Origin: DASUFH01 sp036274645
Lineage (GTDB): Bacteria; Acidobacteriota; Terriglobia; 20CM-2-55-15
DNA length: 16,819 bases
Assembly: GCA_036274645.1 (NCBI GenBank)
Contig: DASUFH010000097.1
Location: forward strand, 1 to 16,819
Direction of reading: 5' to 3'
Positions 7,601 through 14,275 of this stretch are shown one piece after another. A model generated the notes under the pieces. It did no database searches. It saw only the letters and a program-made list of their open reading frames with translations, and was not told the origin of the DNA. Each line of letters begins with the position of its first letter. The stretch's first letter is position 1. A program made the position numbers and the translations under genes.

Positions 7601-8377
7601 ATGCTCATCGACTCGCACGCCCATCTGGACGACAGCCGTTTCACCCCCGATCGGGAAGAAACGCTCGAACGGGCGTGGAACGCCGGAGTCCGGAGCATCA
7701 TCACGATCGGCAACGGCGCCGGACCGGACGATATGGCCTGCGGCGTTCCGATCGCCGAAGCTCACGACTGGGTCTGGACGAGCGTCGGCATTCATCCTCA
7801 CGACGCGGCCAGGGCGGAAGAGCGGCACTACGCCGTGATGCGGGACTTCGCCAGACACCCGAAGATCATCGCCATCGGGGAGGCCGGACTCGACTATCAC
7901 TACGACTACTCCCCGCGGGAAACCCAGCGCGCCGTGTTCCGGCGCCAGCTGGAAATTGCCGGGGAACTGAACCTGCCGATCATCGTGCATACGCGGGAAG
8001 CGGACGCCGACACGGAAACCATCCTGCGCGAAACCGGCGTCACACGCGGCGCTCTACACTGCTTCACGTCGAGCGCGCGCCTGGCGGAATTTGCCCTCGG
8101 TATCGGATTCCTGATTTCGTTTTCGGGAATCGTCACCTTCCGCAACTCCACCGCCCTCGTTGATATCGCGCGAACAATCCCCGACGACCGCATCCTCGTG
8201 GAAACCGACGCGCCTTATCTCGCGCCCCTGCCCTACAGGGGGAAGCGCAACGAACCGGCCATGGTCGTCGAGACCGCGCGGAGACTGGCCGAAGCGCGTG
8301 GCGCCGGGATCGAAACGTTTGCCGCCCAGACCTCCGCCAACTGCCGGCGGCTGTTCTCGCTCGTCAAAACAGCGTAG
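7601..8377 (+). CDS. tatD: TatD-family metal-dependent deoxyribonuclease
   Basis: A 258-aa TIM-barrel hydrolase of the TatD family, two-metal nucleases that act on DNA 3' ends and are linked to repair and DNA degradation. Metal-binding signatures are all present: SHAHLDD at the N-terminus (H6, H8), GEAGLDYHYDYSPRE, IIVHTREAD, LHCFTSS and VETDAPYLAP near the C-terminus. The length is typical of the family. The ATG comes 3 nt after the metG stop codon with no obvious ribosome binding site, so translation is probably coupled to metG; the metG-tatD order is widespread in bacteria. The stop codon overlaps a TAGAAT (8375-8380) that could serve as a -10 for the next gene. Confidence 0.95.
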   Translation: MLIDSHAHLDDSRFTPDREETLERAWNAGVRSIITIGNGAGPDDMACGVPIAEAHDWVWTSVGIHPHDAARAEERHYAVMRDFARHPKIIAIGEAGLDYHYDYSPRETQRAVFRRQLEIAGELNLPIIVHTREADADTETILRETGVTRGALHCFTSSARLAEFALGIGFLISFSGIVTFRNSTALVDIARTIPDDRILVETDAPYLAPLPYRGKRNEPAMVVETARRLAEARGAGIETFAAQTSANCRRLFSLVKTA

Positions 8378-8463
8378 AATTTCCGGCGTTTGCGCTCGCA
8401 GCGGGGATTGGCGTAGTTGCAGAAAGGCAGCGCTACCACGGTTGGCCGGCGCCGGAGGAAGTA

Positions 8464-9438
8464 TTGACGCCTCAGGAAATCTATGGATTGATCGCCCCGG
8501 AAATGTCCCGGGTCGAGGACGAGTTGCGCGCCTACACGCGCTCCCCGGTCAAACCGATCGCCGATATCGGATCCCATCTGCTCAACGCCGGCGGCAAACG
8601 CATCCGGCCGGCGCTGCTTCTGCTGACGGCCAGGATGCTGGGCGCGGTATCCGATGGCGTGATCCGGCTGGCCGCCGTCATGGAGTTCCTGCACAACGCC
8701 ACGCTCGTGCACGATGACATCATCGATCAGGCCGATACCCGGCGCGGACAACCGACCGCCAACGCCCGCTGGGGAAACGCCATGACCGTGCTGGCCGGAG
8801 ACTGGCTGTATATGCAGTCGTTTGCCGTGGCCCTGGGCGAACGGAATCTGAGCGTGCTCGACACACTGATTCAGATCACGCAGAAGATGGTTGAAGGCGA
8901 ACTCCTGCAGCTGACCTTCATCGGCCGCAGCGAAGTCAGCCAGGAACAACTGCTCGACATCGTTGAACGAAAGACGGCCTACCTGTTTTCAGGCTGCACC
9001 AAACTGCCCGCCATTGCGGCCGGCTTGAACCACGGAGCCGCGGAGCGACTGGGCGAGGCGGGGAAATGCCTCGGGATGGCGTTTCAGCTCACCGATGACC
9101 TGCTGGATCTGACCTCCACCCGGGAAGCGATGGGCAAGCCCGTGGCCAACGATCTCAAGGAAGGCAAGATGACACTTCCCGTGTCATTTGTGGTTCGCAA
9201 CGGCGGCGCCGAGGATACGGGCAAAGTCCGGACCGTCCTCGAGGAAAGAGACTTTCGCTCGGTGGAACGAAAAGAAATTCTCTCTCTGGTGGAAAAGCAC
9301 GGCGGCGTGGCCAGAACACGGCAACTGGCGGAAGAATACGCGCGGCAGGCTGAAGAGTTGTTGAAAGGATTTCCGCCGTCAGTCTATCGGGACGCAATCA
9401 TCAGTATTCCCGCATTTATCCTCAACCGGAATTCGTAG
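8464..9438 (+). CDS. ispB: Trans-polyprenyl diphosphate synthase (long-chain type)
   Basis: A 324-aa all-alpha isoprenyl diphosphate synthase that extends an allylic diphosphate with isopentenyl diphosphate units. Its product would be the side chain of a respiratory quinone. The first aspartate-rich motif is DDIID (84-88) and the second DDLLD (211-215), with GGKRIRPALLLLTAR near residue 40. The fifth residue before the first motif is a small alanine (NATLVHDD), which in this family allows long products (C35-C45) rather than C15-C20. The start is TTG at 8464, chosen because GGAGGAA ends 4 nt before it and no better start exists. The symbol follows the E. coli octaprenyl enzyme; the actual chain length is unknown and a hepT-like name would be equally fair. 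It lies 86 bp after tatD and converges on sufT. Confidence 0.9.
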   Translation: MTPQEIYGLIAPEMSRVEDELRAYTRSPVKPIADIGSHLLNAGGKRIRPALLLLTARMLGAVSDGVIRLAAVMEFLHNATLVHDDIIDQADTRRGQPTANARWGNAMTVLAGDWLYMQSFAVALGERNLSVLDTLIQITQKMVEGELLQLTFIGRSEVSQEQLLDIVERKTAYLFSGCTKLPAIAAGLNHGAAERLGEAGKCLGMAFQLTDDLLDLTSTREAMGKPVANDLKEGKMTLPVSFVVRNGGAEDTGKVRTVLEERDFRSVERKEILSLVEKHGGVARTRQLAEEYARQAEELLKGFPPSVYRDAIISIPAFILNRNS

Positions 9439-9480
9439 CGGGCTCGACGTAATTACTGCGGAAGGTCGTCAGCGGGAGAA

Positions 9481-9502
9481 ACAACGGCATTCCCGCCGTT
9501 GT
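9481..9502 (-). terminator. Hairpin between convergent ispB and sufT; probable sufT terminator
   Basis: ACAACGGC (9481-9488), a 6-nt loop and GCCGTTGT (9495-9502) form a perfect 8-bp stem. Read on the minus strand it lies just after the sufT stop codon (9520) and is followed by TTTCTCC, a modest T-tract. On the plus strand it follows ispB by 42 bp but no T-tract follows, so it is better suited to sufT. Confidence 0.6.
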
Positions 9503-9519
9503 AACGGACTCACGGGTAA

Positions 9520-10080
9520 TCAGCGAATACCGAGAAGGGTGCGGCCCTCGGGAGAAATCTTCTCCGGCGTCCAGACCGGATCCCATACCACCTGCACATC
9601 GGCCTCGCGCACGCCCGGAAGATCGAGCAGCTTGGTCTGAGCGTCGGCGGCAATCGACGCGCCCATGCCACATCCCTGCGCCGTGAGGGTCATTTTAACT
9701 TCGACGCGGGAAGCGCCTTCCTCAAGCGGCAGGACCTGCATGTCGTAAATCAGGCCGAGATCCACGATGTTGACGGGAATCTCCGGATCGTAGCAGGTCT
9801 TCAGGGTCTGCCAGATTTCATTGCGGAGTTCCTCGCCCGAAAGAGGCGCGCGGGGCCCGGATTCCTCCGCCGGCTTTGTCTGGCCGATCGCGTCGGCGTC
9901 CCTGCTGGGAAGACGGAACAGACCACCATAGGTCGGCACCATCAGTGTGAACGACCCCCCGAGCGCCTGGGTGATGCTCACTTCGGTTCCCTTCGGAAGA
10001 TTGACCGTGTACCCGGCGGGAACCGCAATGACCTCCACATCCCGGCTAAGAAAGATGGGGTCTGCTCCTGTGTAGTTCAT
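9520..10080 (-). CDS. sufT: SufT, iron-sulfur cluster assembly factor with MIP18/DUF59 domain
   Basis: A 186-aa protein matching the long SufT type: an N-terminal region with LPKGTEVSITQALGGSFTL, then DADAIG, then a DUF59/MIP18 domain from about residue 82 with YDPEIPVNIVDLGLIYDM, the conserved AQGCGMG cysteine loop, and a WDPVWTPEKIS tail. SufT helps mature iron-sulfur proteins alongside the SUF system, although no other suf gene is in the window. The ATG at 10080 is preferred: the alternative ATG at 10089 lies inside a perfect TATAAT, so translation most likely starts 9 nt further on. There is no Shine-Dalgarno. The gene is divergent from the small zinc-ribbon gene and convergent with the polyprenyl synthase. 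Confidence 0.9.
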   Translation of the reverse strand: MNYTGADPIFLSRDVEVIAVPAGYTVNLPKGTEVSITQALGGSFTLMVPTYGGLFRLPSRDADAIGQTKPAEESGPRAPLSGEELRNEIWQTLKTCYDPEIPVNIVDLGLIYDMQVLPLEEGASRVEVKMTLTAQGCGMGASIAADAQTKLLDLPGVREADVQVVWDPVWTPEKISPEGRTLLGIR

Positions 10081-10087
10081 GCGAGCC

Positions 10088-10093
10088 ATTATA
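10088..10093 (-). promoter_or_regulatory. -10 box TATAAT of sufT, 7 nt before the ATG
   Basis: A perfect TATAAT on the minus strand ends 7 nt before the ATG at 10080, so the transcript would begin at or within 1 nt of the start codon. This is the clearest leaderless arrangement in the window. No -35 consensus is seen. Confidence 0.6.
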
Positions 10094-10131
10094 CCGGTTC
10101 CGATCAGTCCGAAGTTCGAGCTTTTCCGCGC

Positions 10132-10159
10132 TTGAAAAACACTCCCGGTGGATTACACT
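10132..10159 (+). promoter_or_regulatory. Promoter of the small zinc-ribbon gene
   Basis: TTGAAA (10132-10137) and TACACT (10154-10159) are separated by 16 nt. The predicted transcription start is near 10166, leaving a 28-nt leader that contains AGGAGGAA at 10181-10188. This is the best two-part promoter in the window. Confidence 0.65.
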
Positions 10160-10193
10160 CACGGCAACGGTACCCAACAGAGGAGGAACCATC

Positions 10194-10364
10194 ATGGCGA
10201 AATGCGCGATTCACCGCGTGGACTTGGTCAGTTTCTGTCCAGCCTGCCGTGGCGCCGTGCGATCCAAGAGGAAGGCGCTTTCTTCCCGTGAGAACGGCAA
10301 ACTCGGGGGACGGCCGAAGAAAAAGCCCGGCGCCCGAAAGCGTGGAGCGTCGGCTTCGGTATAG
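10194..10364 (+). CDS. Small zinc-ribbon protein with AT-hook-like basic tail (56 aa)
   Basis: A 56-aa gene below usual length cut-offs. The N-terminus MAKCAIHRVDLVSFCPACRG holds C4-x2-H7-x7-C15-x2-C18, a complete set of four zinc ligands. The tail is strongly basic and contains ENGKLGGRPKKKPGARKR (33-50), whose GGRPKKK core resembles an AT-hook and suggests DNA or RNA binding. Coding status is supported by AGGAGGAA 5 nt before the ATG, by the TTGAAA/TACACT promoter upstream, and by an uninterrupted frame ending at TAG (10362-10364). The SIMPL gene begins 59 bp downstream. I do not recognise a named family. A small transcriptional or nucleoid-associated regulator is a guess; a ribosome-associated zinc ribbon is an alternative. 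Confidence 0.75.
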   Translation: MAKCAIHRVDLVSFCPACRGAVRSKRKALSSRENGKLGGRPKKKPGARKRGASASV

Positions 10365-10410
10365 CACGCCCTTTGCACAAGGCCCTTCCACGGGAAACCG
10401 GAAAGCGCGT

Positions 10411-10416
10411 TATGAT
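10411..10416 (+). promoter_or_regulatory. Candidate -10 box (TATGAT) for the SIMPL gene
   Basis: TATGAT ends 7 nt before the ATG at 10424, the same spacing as TATAAT at sufT. It overlaps an alternative upstream ATG at 10412 that has GGAAAG 6 nt before it, so a leadered form starting at 10412 is also possible. Confidence 0.4.
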
Positions 10417-10423
10417 TCGACGT

Positions 10424-11158
10424 ATGAAACAGCCAATGCTCGCGCTTTGCCTGATCGCTTTCGGAACAGCCGCGCTTCACGCGCAGACGCCGGCCCAGCA
10501 GGTTCCCCCCACGCCCGTGCTGGTTGTCAACGGTGAATCGGAAATTCACGTCCCACCGGACCAGGCCACGGTCCGGCTCGGAGTGGTCCGCCAGACACCA
10601 ACCGCGGACGCCGCCCAGCAGCAGGCCAACCAGATCGCCCAGGACGTTCTCAAGGCGATTGAAAAAACCGGTGTGTCGTCCTCGCAAATCCGTACTTCAC
10701 GCCTGACGCTTTCGCCCGTCTATGCGCAGCGCCGCGACTCCTTTGAGCCACCGCGAATCGTTGCGTACAACGCCTCGAACGTGGTCACGGTGACGTTGCA
10801 GGATCTTTCCAAGGTCGGCCCGGTCATCGACGCCGGCCTGAAAGCGGGCGCCAATGAACTTCAAGGCGTGAACTTCCAGATCAAGAATGACCTCGAGGCG
10901 CGGCAGCAGGCGCTGAAGCAGGCGGTGAATGAAGCGCGCAAAAAGGCGCAGACCATGGCGGAAGCCATGGACATCCGCCTGGACGGCGTGCTCGAAGTGG
11001 TCGAAGGCGGCGCCTCAATCGTCCCGCAACCGTTCCCGTACGCGGGCGCGGAAATGGCGCTGGCCGCCCGGGCCGACGGCGCGCCAACACCGGTATCCCC
11101 GGGAGAAATCGAAGTCCACGCCAGCGTGACCATCCGGTATCACATCGAAAGCAAATAA
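10424..11158 (+). CDS. Secreted SIMPL-domain (DUF541) protein
   Basis: A 244-aa exported protein of the SIMPL/DUF541 family (related to E. coli YggE). These are periplasmic or surface proteins; bacterial members have been tied to oxidative-stress tolerance without a defined activity. Residues 1-18 are a signal peptide (MKQPMLALCLIAFGTAALHA, cut near LHA-QT). The mature part opens with LVVNGESEIHVPPDQATVRL, the family hallmark, then KTGVSSSQIRTSRLTLSPVY, a helix rich in Q/A/K, and ends with a strand EVHASVTIRYHIESK. I chose the ATG at 10424 because it gives a compact signal peptide and lies 7 nt after TATGAT; an ATG at 10412 would add four residues, and the frame is open back to a TTG at 10373. 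It is followed after 23 bp by the YvlD-like gene, probably cotranscribed. Confidence 0.9.
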   Translation: MKQPMLALCLIAFGTAALHAQTPAQQVPPTPVLVVNGESEIHVPPDQATVRLGVVRQTPTADAAQQQANQIAQDVLKAIEKTGVSSSQIRTSRLTLSPVYAQRRDSFEPPRIVAYNASNVVTVTLQDLSKVGPVIDAGLKAGANELQGVNFQIKNDLEARQQALKQAVNEARKKAQTMAEAMDIRLDGVLEVVEGGASIVPQPFPYAGAEMALAARADGAPTPVSPGEIEVHASVTIRYHIESK

Positions 11159-11181
11159 GAATTCAAGCGGACACCGCCGAC

Positions 11182-11556
11182 ATGCTGCGTCTGATCATCA
11201 ACTGGATTCTGAGCGCCCTGAGCCTGCTCGTCGTGGCGCATGTGATCCGCGGCTTTGAGGTCACCAACTTCCAGGCGGCCCTCATCGCTGCGCTGGCCAT
11301 TGGGTTGATCAACGCCACACTGGGCATGATTCTGAAGTTGGCCACCCTCCCGCTGACGCTGATCACCTTTGGTGTGTTCTGGTTCGTCATCAATGCCGTG
11401 ATGCTGAAGCTCGTGGCGGCGATCACGCCGGGCTTCAGCATCGAAGGCTTCCTTCCCGCCTTTTTCGGCGCCATCGTCCTCAGTCTCGTCAATCTCTTCA
11501 TGAAGATCGTCGCGCGCATCATTTCGCCGCGGCGCAGGGAGCGGCGCGAATACTGA
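11182..11556 (+). CDS. Phage-holin-4-like (YvlD-type) integral membrane protein
   Basis: A 124-aa membrane protein of the Phage_holin_4_2 family (YvlD in Bacillus), whose cellular members have no proven holin role. Four hydrophobic segments are visible at about residues 3-22, 29-52, 55-80 and 90-112. The loop HVIRGFEVTNFQAALIAALA, then LINATLG and LPLTLITFG are typical of the family. The C-terminus is basic (SPRRRERREY), so it likely faces the cytoplasm. The start ATG follows the SIMPL stop by 23 bp with only a weak purine stretch upstream, which suggests an operon with the secreted SIMPL protein and a shared envelope role (inference). A weak terminator follows. Confidence 0.88.
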   Translation: MLRLIINWILSALSLLVVAHVIRGFEVTNFQAALIAALAIGLINATLGMILKLATLPLTLITFGVFWFVINAVMLKLVAAITPGFSIEGFLPAFFGAIVLSLVNLFMKIVARIISPRRRERREY

Positions 11557-11570
11557 TCCGGAAACGGCGC

Positions 11571-11598
11571 GCGAGTTTCCTTCCGGGCTCGCCTTTTT
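11571..11598 (+). terminator. Candidate terminator after the YvlD-like gene
   Basis: GCGAG (11571-11575) pairs with CTCGC (11588-11592), followed by C and TTTTT (11594-11598). The stem is only 5 bp with a 12-nt loop. A competing hairpin GGAAAC/GTTTCC (around 11560-11580) uses part of the same bases. The position, 15 bp after the stop codon, is right for a terminator. Confidence 0.45.
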
Positions 11599-11677
11599 GT
11601 CCCTTTGTTAAGATCGAAATTCCCTGAACGCCGTCCAATGTCAGTGCGCGCTTCAGGGTGTGGTTTTTAACTGTCCC

Positions 11678-11705
11678 TGTCGGGACCTCCCTGGAGGTCC
11701 CAACA
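11678..11705 (+). repeat. Short palindromic intergenic element (28 bp), upstream of the LOG gene
   Basis: TGTCGGGAC at the left end and GTCCCAACA at the right end frame a hairpin: GGGACCTCC (11682-11690), a CT loop, and GGAGGTCCC (11693-11701), a perfect 9-bp stem. The outer CCTGT/ACAGG (11676-11680/11703-11707) extends the pairing after one mismatch. The termini match those of the elements at 12488-12615 and 16730-16794. The element sits in the 196-bp gap 11557-11752. That gap also holds CCCTGAA...TTCAGGG (7-bp stem, about 11623-11659) and a possible -10, TAAGAT, at 11609-11614. Confidence 0.6.
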
Positions 11706-11752
11706 GGCAAGAATCAGGAATGTCTGGAAGAAGTTTGAGTCTGGCTTGATCA

Positions 11753-12484
11753 ATGAACAGCGATAACGGCGGCTCCCTCTATCGAGGCGCGTACTCCCGA
11801 TTCAAAGAATTGCGCTTTGCGTGGCTCGTCTTCCGCGAATTCATTCGCGGATTCCGCGCCCTGCACTTTGTCGGCCCGTGCGTGACCGTTTTTGGCAGCG
11901 CGCGATTTGAAGAAGGGCATCCCTACTACGAGCTTGCCTGCGGCGTCGGTGGCGCCATTGCGCGCATGGGGTTCACCGTCATGACCGGTGGCGGACCGGG
12001 CCTGATGGAAGCGGCCAATCGGGGAGCGCGAGACGCGGGGGGACGGTCCATCGGATGCAACATCGAACTGCCGTTGGAGCAAAAACCCAACTCGTTCCTG
12101 GACCGGTATGTCACCTTGCGACACTTCTTCGTGCGCAAGGTCCTGCTTTTCAAGTACTCCTACGCGTTCATCATTCTTCCGGGCGGCTTCGGCACCATGG
12201 ACGAGTTCTTTGAGGCGCTGACCCTGATTCAAACGCAGAAGATCAGCAACTTCCCTCTCATCGTCATGGGACAGGACTACTGGGCCAGACTGCAGGAAAT
12301 GATTGACGAAATGCTGCGCGCCGGAACGATCAGTGAAGAAGATCTCGCCCACATTCACTACACGGATTCCATCGAACAGGCCATGGAAATACTGAGAACA
12401 TCCATGCTGAAGTTCGGCTTCTTTCCCCGTCCGGCGCCGTCGCGGATTCTCCGCGAATCGGGCCTGGCCAGCCGCAAAAGCTAG
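11753..12484 (+). CDS. LOG-family protein (TIGR00730 Rossmann fold, putative nucleotide phosphoribohydrolase)
   Basis: A 243-aa LOG-family protein. Family members cleave nucleoside 5'-monophosphates, including cytokinin ribotides, to base plus ribose 5-phosphate. The nucleotide-binding and catalytic motifs are intact: GGGPGLMEAANRGA (79-92) and PGGFGTMDEFFEALTLIQ (143-160), with VTVFGSAR (44-51) as the first Rossmann strand. The first 40 residues (basic and aromatic, RFKELRFAWLVFREFIRGFR) precede the fold and are common in longer bacterial LOG proteins. The ATG at 11753 has no Shine-Dalgarno within range; GGAAGAAG is more than 20 nt upstream. The gene is preceded by a palindromic element and converges on murJ. 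Its substrate in a free-living bacterium is unknown; cytokinin release is only one possibility. Confidence 0.9.
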   Translation: MNSDNGGSLYRGAYSRFKELRFAWLVFREFIRGFRALHFVGPCVTVFGSARFEEGHPYYELACGVGGAIARMGFTVMTGGGPGLMEAANRGARDAGGRSIGCNIELPLEQKPNSFLDRYVTLRHFFVRKVLLFKYSYAFIILPGGFGTMDEFFEALTLIQTQKISNFPLIVMGQDYWARLQEMIDEMLRAGTISEEDLAHIHYTDSIEQAMEILRTSMLKFGFFPRPAPSRILRESGLASRKS

Positions 12485-12487
12485 TCC

Positions 12488-12615
12488 TGTTGGGGGCTTG
12501 GCTGTCCCCAATTCATTCACAGCTTCATAGACCGCCCAGTTTCTTTCGGAGTGAATTCCTGTGCAACCAAGGGATACCACTCCGGAACGTCGGGCGGTCA
12601 TAGACCGCCCCTACA
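12488..12615. repeat. Composite intergenic repeat between LOG and murJ (128 bp, termini TGTTGGGGGC / GCCCCTACA)
   Basis: The gap between the convergent LOG and murJ genes is almost entirely paired structure. TTGGGG/CCCCAA (12490-12495/12506-12511) forms a 6-bp stem right after the LOG stop. ATTCAC/GTGAAT (12515-12520/12551-12556) forms a second. GGGCGGTC-ATA-GACCGCCC (12592-12610) forms a perfect 8-bp stem right after the murJ stop. The word CATAGACCGCCC occurs at 12524, again at 12599, and a third time at 16778 beyond the ABC ATPase. The outer ends are inverted copies of each other (TGTTGGGGgC and GCCCCTACA). Confidence 0.65.
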
Positions 12616-14212
12616 AGCGGGCCGGACCGGCGCCGCCCAGGCGCTTCAGCTTCGCCAGCGCGGTAGACGTCTCAGGGATTCCCAATAACGCAGTCAGAGC
12701 CAGAAATGCGACGCCGTACGCGCCCAGGATGGCCGCGCCCGCAATCCATGGACGCGCCTGAGGAAGCGCCATCTTGACTGCCCAGCCCGCCGCCGCCGCG
12801 CCCAGCGCAGCCAGCCACAGTTGCAGGAGATAGGCGCCTCCAAAACCCGTGCTGCCGATCCGCGCCGACACCGCGCGGCGCAGGAGCATGGTTTCCACCC
12901 ACCCCGCCAGACCCGCCGACGCAGTCAGTCCCGCGGCTCCCCAGAGGAGCGGGACATTCAGCCAGACCGGCAGGCGAACGGCAAAGACGTAACCGAGCAG
13001 GGTGGTCAATATGAGACGAACGAGCGCATACCGCAAGGGTCGCCGTGTATCGCCCAGCGCGTAGCACGTCGACGCGTAGAGGCGTCCCATCGTGGAGGCG
13101 AGCAGGCCGACAGCGGAGCCCGCCAGAATGCCCCAGACATACACCGCGTCGGAGCGATCGAAGCGGCCTGTTTGAAACACGGCCGCGGTCACCACATCAC
13201 CCAACGCCAGAAACGCCATCGCGGAAGGAACAATGAAGAACGCAATCTGCCGCAACCCCGCATTCAGCCGCAGACGCACCGTTTCCGTAGCGGAAGAATC
13301 GGCGCCGATGGCCCCCGCCATCGCGGGCAACTCGGCCGCGGAAACCGACATGCCGAACAGACTCACCGGCAGCGTGTACAACAGCTGCGCGTTGGCCAGT
13401 CCAGTCACCGCCCCGGTCGGCAACAGGCTGGCCAGCAGCGTGTCAATGTAGGCGCTCAATTGAACGACGCCCCGGCTGACAAAAACCGGAACGAAGTTCC
13501 GGGCAATCAGGCGCACGCTGTCCGATGCGATATCGATGACAAACCGCAGATGGGGCGCCACTCTCCACACAAAGGGAATCTGGACGGCGAACTGCAGCGC
13601 GCTGCCGACGACCGATCCCCACGCCAGGAGAACGGCGAGGCGAGGCAGCGGCGCGTTCCCGTAAACGATCAGCGTACCGATCATCGCCGCGTTCCACAGG
13701 ACCGGCGCGCTGTAGGAAAGCAGAAATTTGGAGTGGCTGTTGAGCACCCCCAGGCACCAGGCCGACATCACAAGCAGGCCGGCTCCCGGAAAAAGGATTC
13801 GCGCCAGAGTGACCGTCAGTTCGCGCTTTGCGCCGCTAAAGCCCGGGGCAATCGCGTCCACCAGGACCGGCGCCAGCAGGACGCCCACAAGGACAAGCGC
13901 GGCCGTCACCAGCCCGAGCAACGCCGCAACAGCTCCGGCGACGCGGTCCGCATCCTGTCTTGCGCCTCGCGCGTTGAGCCCCGCATATACGGGGATGAAC
14001 GAGGCCGACAGCGCCGTCTCGCCGAACAGGTTCTGCAGGAGATTCGGAATGCGGAAAGCCGCGTTGAACGCGTCCGCTTCGTCCGCCATGAGACCGAAGT
14101 AATGCGCAAAAACGCGCATTCTCACAAAGCCCGCCAGCCGACTGACAAGGATGCCTGCAGCCACAAATGCCGCCGGACGCATGCGGGGCGCGGTCGAAGA
14201 GGTCCGATGCAC
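12611..14212 (-). CDS. murJ: MurJ/MviN-family lipid II flippase homologue, divergent
   Basis: A 533-aa polytopic membrane protein (about 14 segments) of the MurJ/MviN family, which moves lipid II across the inner membrane for peptidoglycan synthesis. The N-terminus SRLAGFVRMRVFAHYFG (24-40) keeps the counterparts of E. coli R18 and R24 (R25, R31), and D47 corresponds to D39. The counterparts of E. coli R52 and R270, essential there, are Q60 (PNLLQNLF) and L277 (ANAQLLYTLP). The start is GTG at 14212; an internal ATG at residue 11 is possible. There is no Shine-Dalgarno, and CAGAAT lies 6 nt upstream. The TAG stop is formed by the edge of an intergenic repeat. The gene lies 63 bp after an ABC permease on the same strand. 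It may be the main flippase or a paralogue with another lipid-linked substrate. Confidence 0.88.
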   Translation of the reverse strand: MHRTSSTAPRMRPAAFVAAGILVSRLAGFVRMRVFAHYFGLMADEADAFNAAFRIPNLLQNLFGETALSASFIPVYAGLNARGARQDADRVAGAVAALLGLVTAALVLVGVLLAPVLVDAIAPGFSGAKRELTVTLARILFPGAGLLVMSAWCLGVLNSHSKFLLSYSAPVLWNAAMIGTLIVYGNAPLPRLAVLLAWGSVVGSALQFAVQIPFVWRVAPHLRFVIDIASDSVRLIARNFVPVFVSRGVVQLSAYIDTLLASLLPTGAVTGLANAQLLYTLPVSLFGMSVSAAELPAMAGAIGADSSATETVRLRLNAGLRQIAFFIVPSAMAFLALGDVVTAAVFQTGRFDRSDAVYVWGILAGSAVGLLASTMGRLYASTCYALGDTRRPLRYALVRLILTTLLGYVFAVRLPVWLNVPLLWGAAGLTASAGLAGWVETMLLRRAVSARIGSTGFGGAYLLQLWLAALGAAAAGWAVKMALPQARPWIAGAAILGAYGVAFLALTALLGIPETSTALAKLKRLGGAGPARL

Positions 14213-14218
14213 GTTCGG

Positions 14219-14224
14219 ATTCTG
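14219..14224 (-). promoter_or_regulatory. Weak candidate -10 box (CAGAAT) before murJ
   Basis: CAGAAT ends 6 nt before the GTG at 14212 in the 63-bp gap between the permease and murJ. It fits the spacing seen at other genes lacking a Shine-Dalgarno, but the hexamer is only a partial consensus and no clear -35 is present. Confidence 0.25.
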
Positions 14225-14275
14225 CCATGGAATACCGAAAGCCGAACCAGGAACGAGAAGAGATTGAACGCGGAC

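Noticed and set aside
10373..10423. Longer SIMPL protein starting at TTG 10373
   Set aside because: It would put 17 mostly basic residues before a complete signal peptide; the ATG at 10424 (or 10412) gives a normal one.
11638..11670. A 10-codon frame (ATG at 11638) as a possible leader peptide for the LOG gene
   Set aside because: There is no ribosome binding site and no run of regulatory codons, and it sits in the loop and arm of a hairpin; chance is the simpler explanation.
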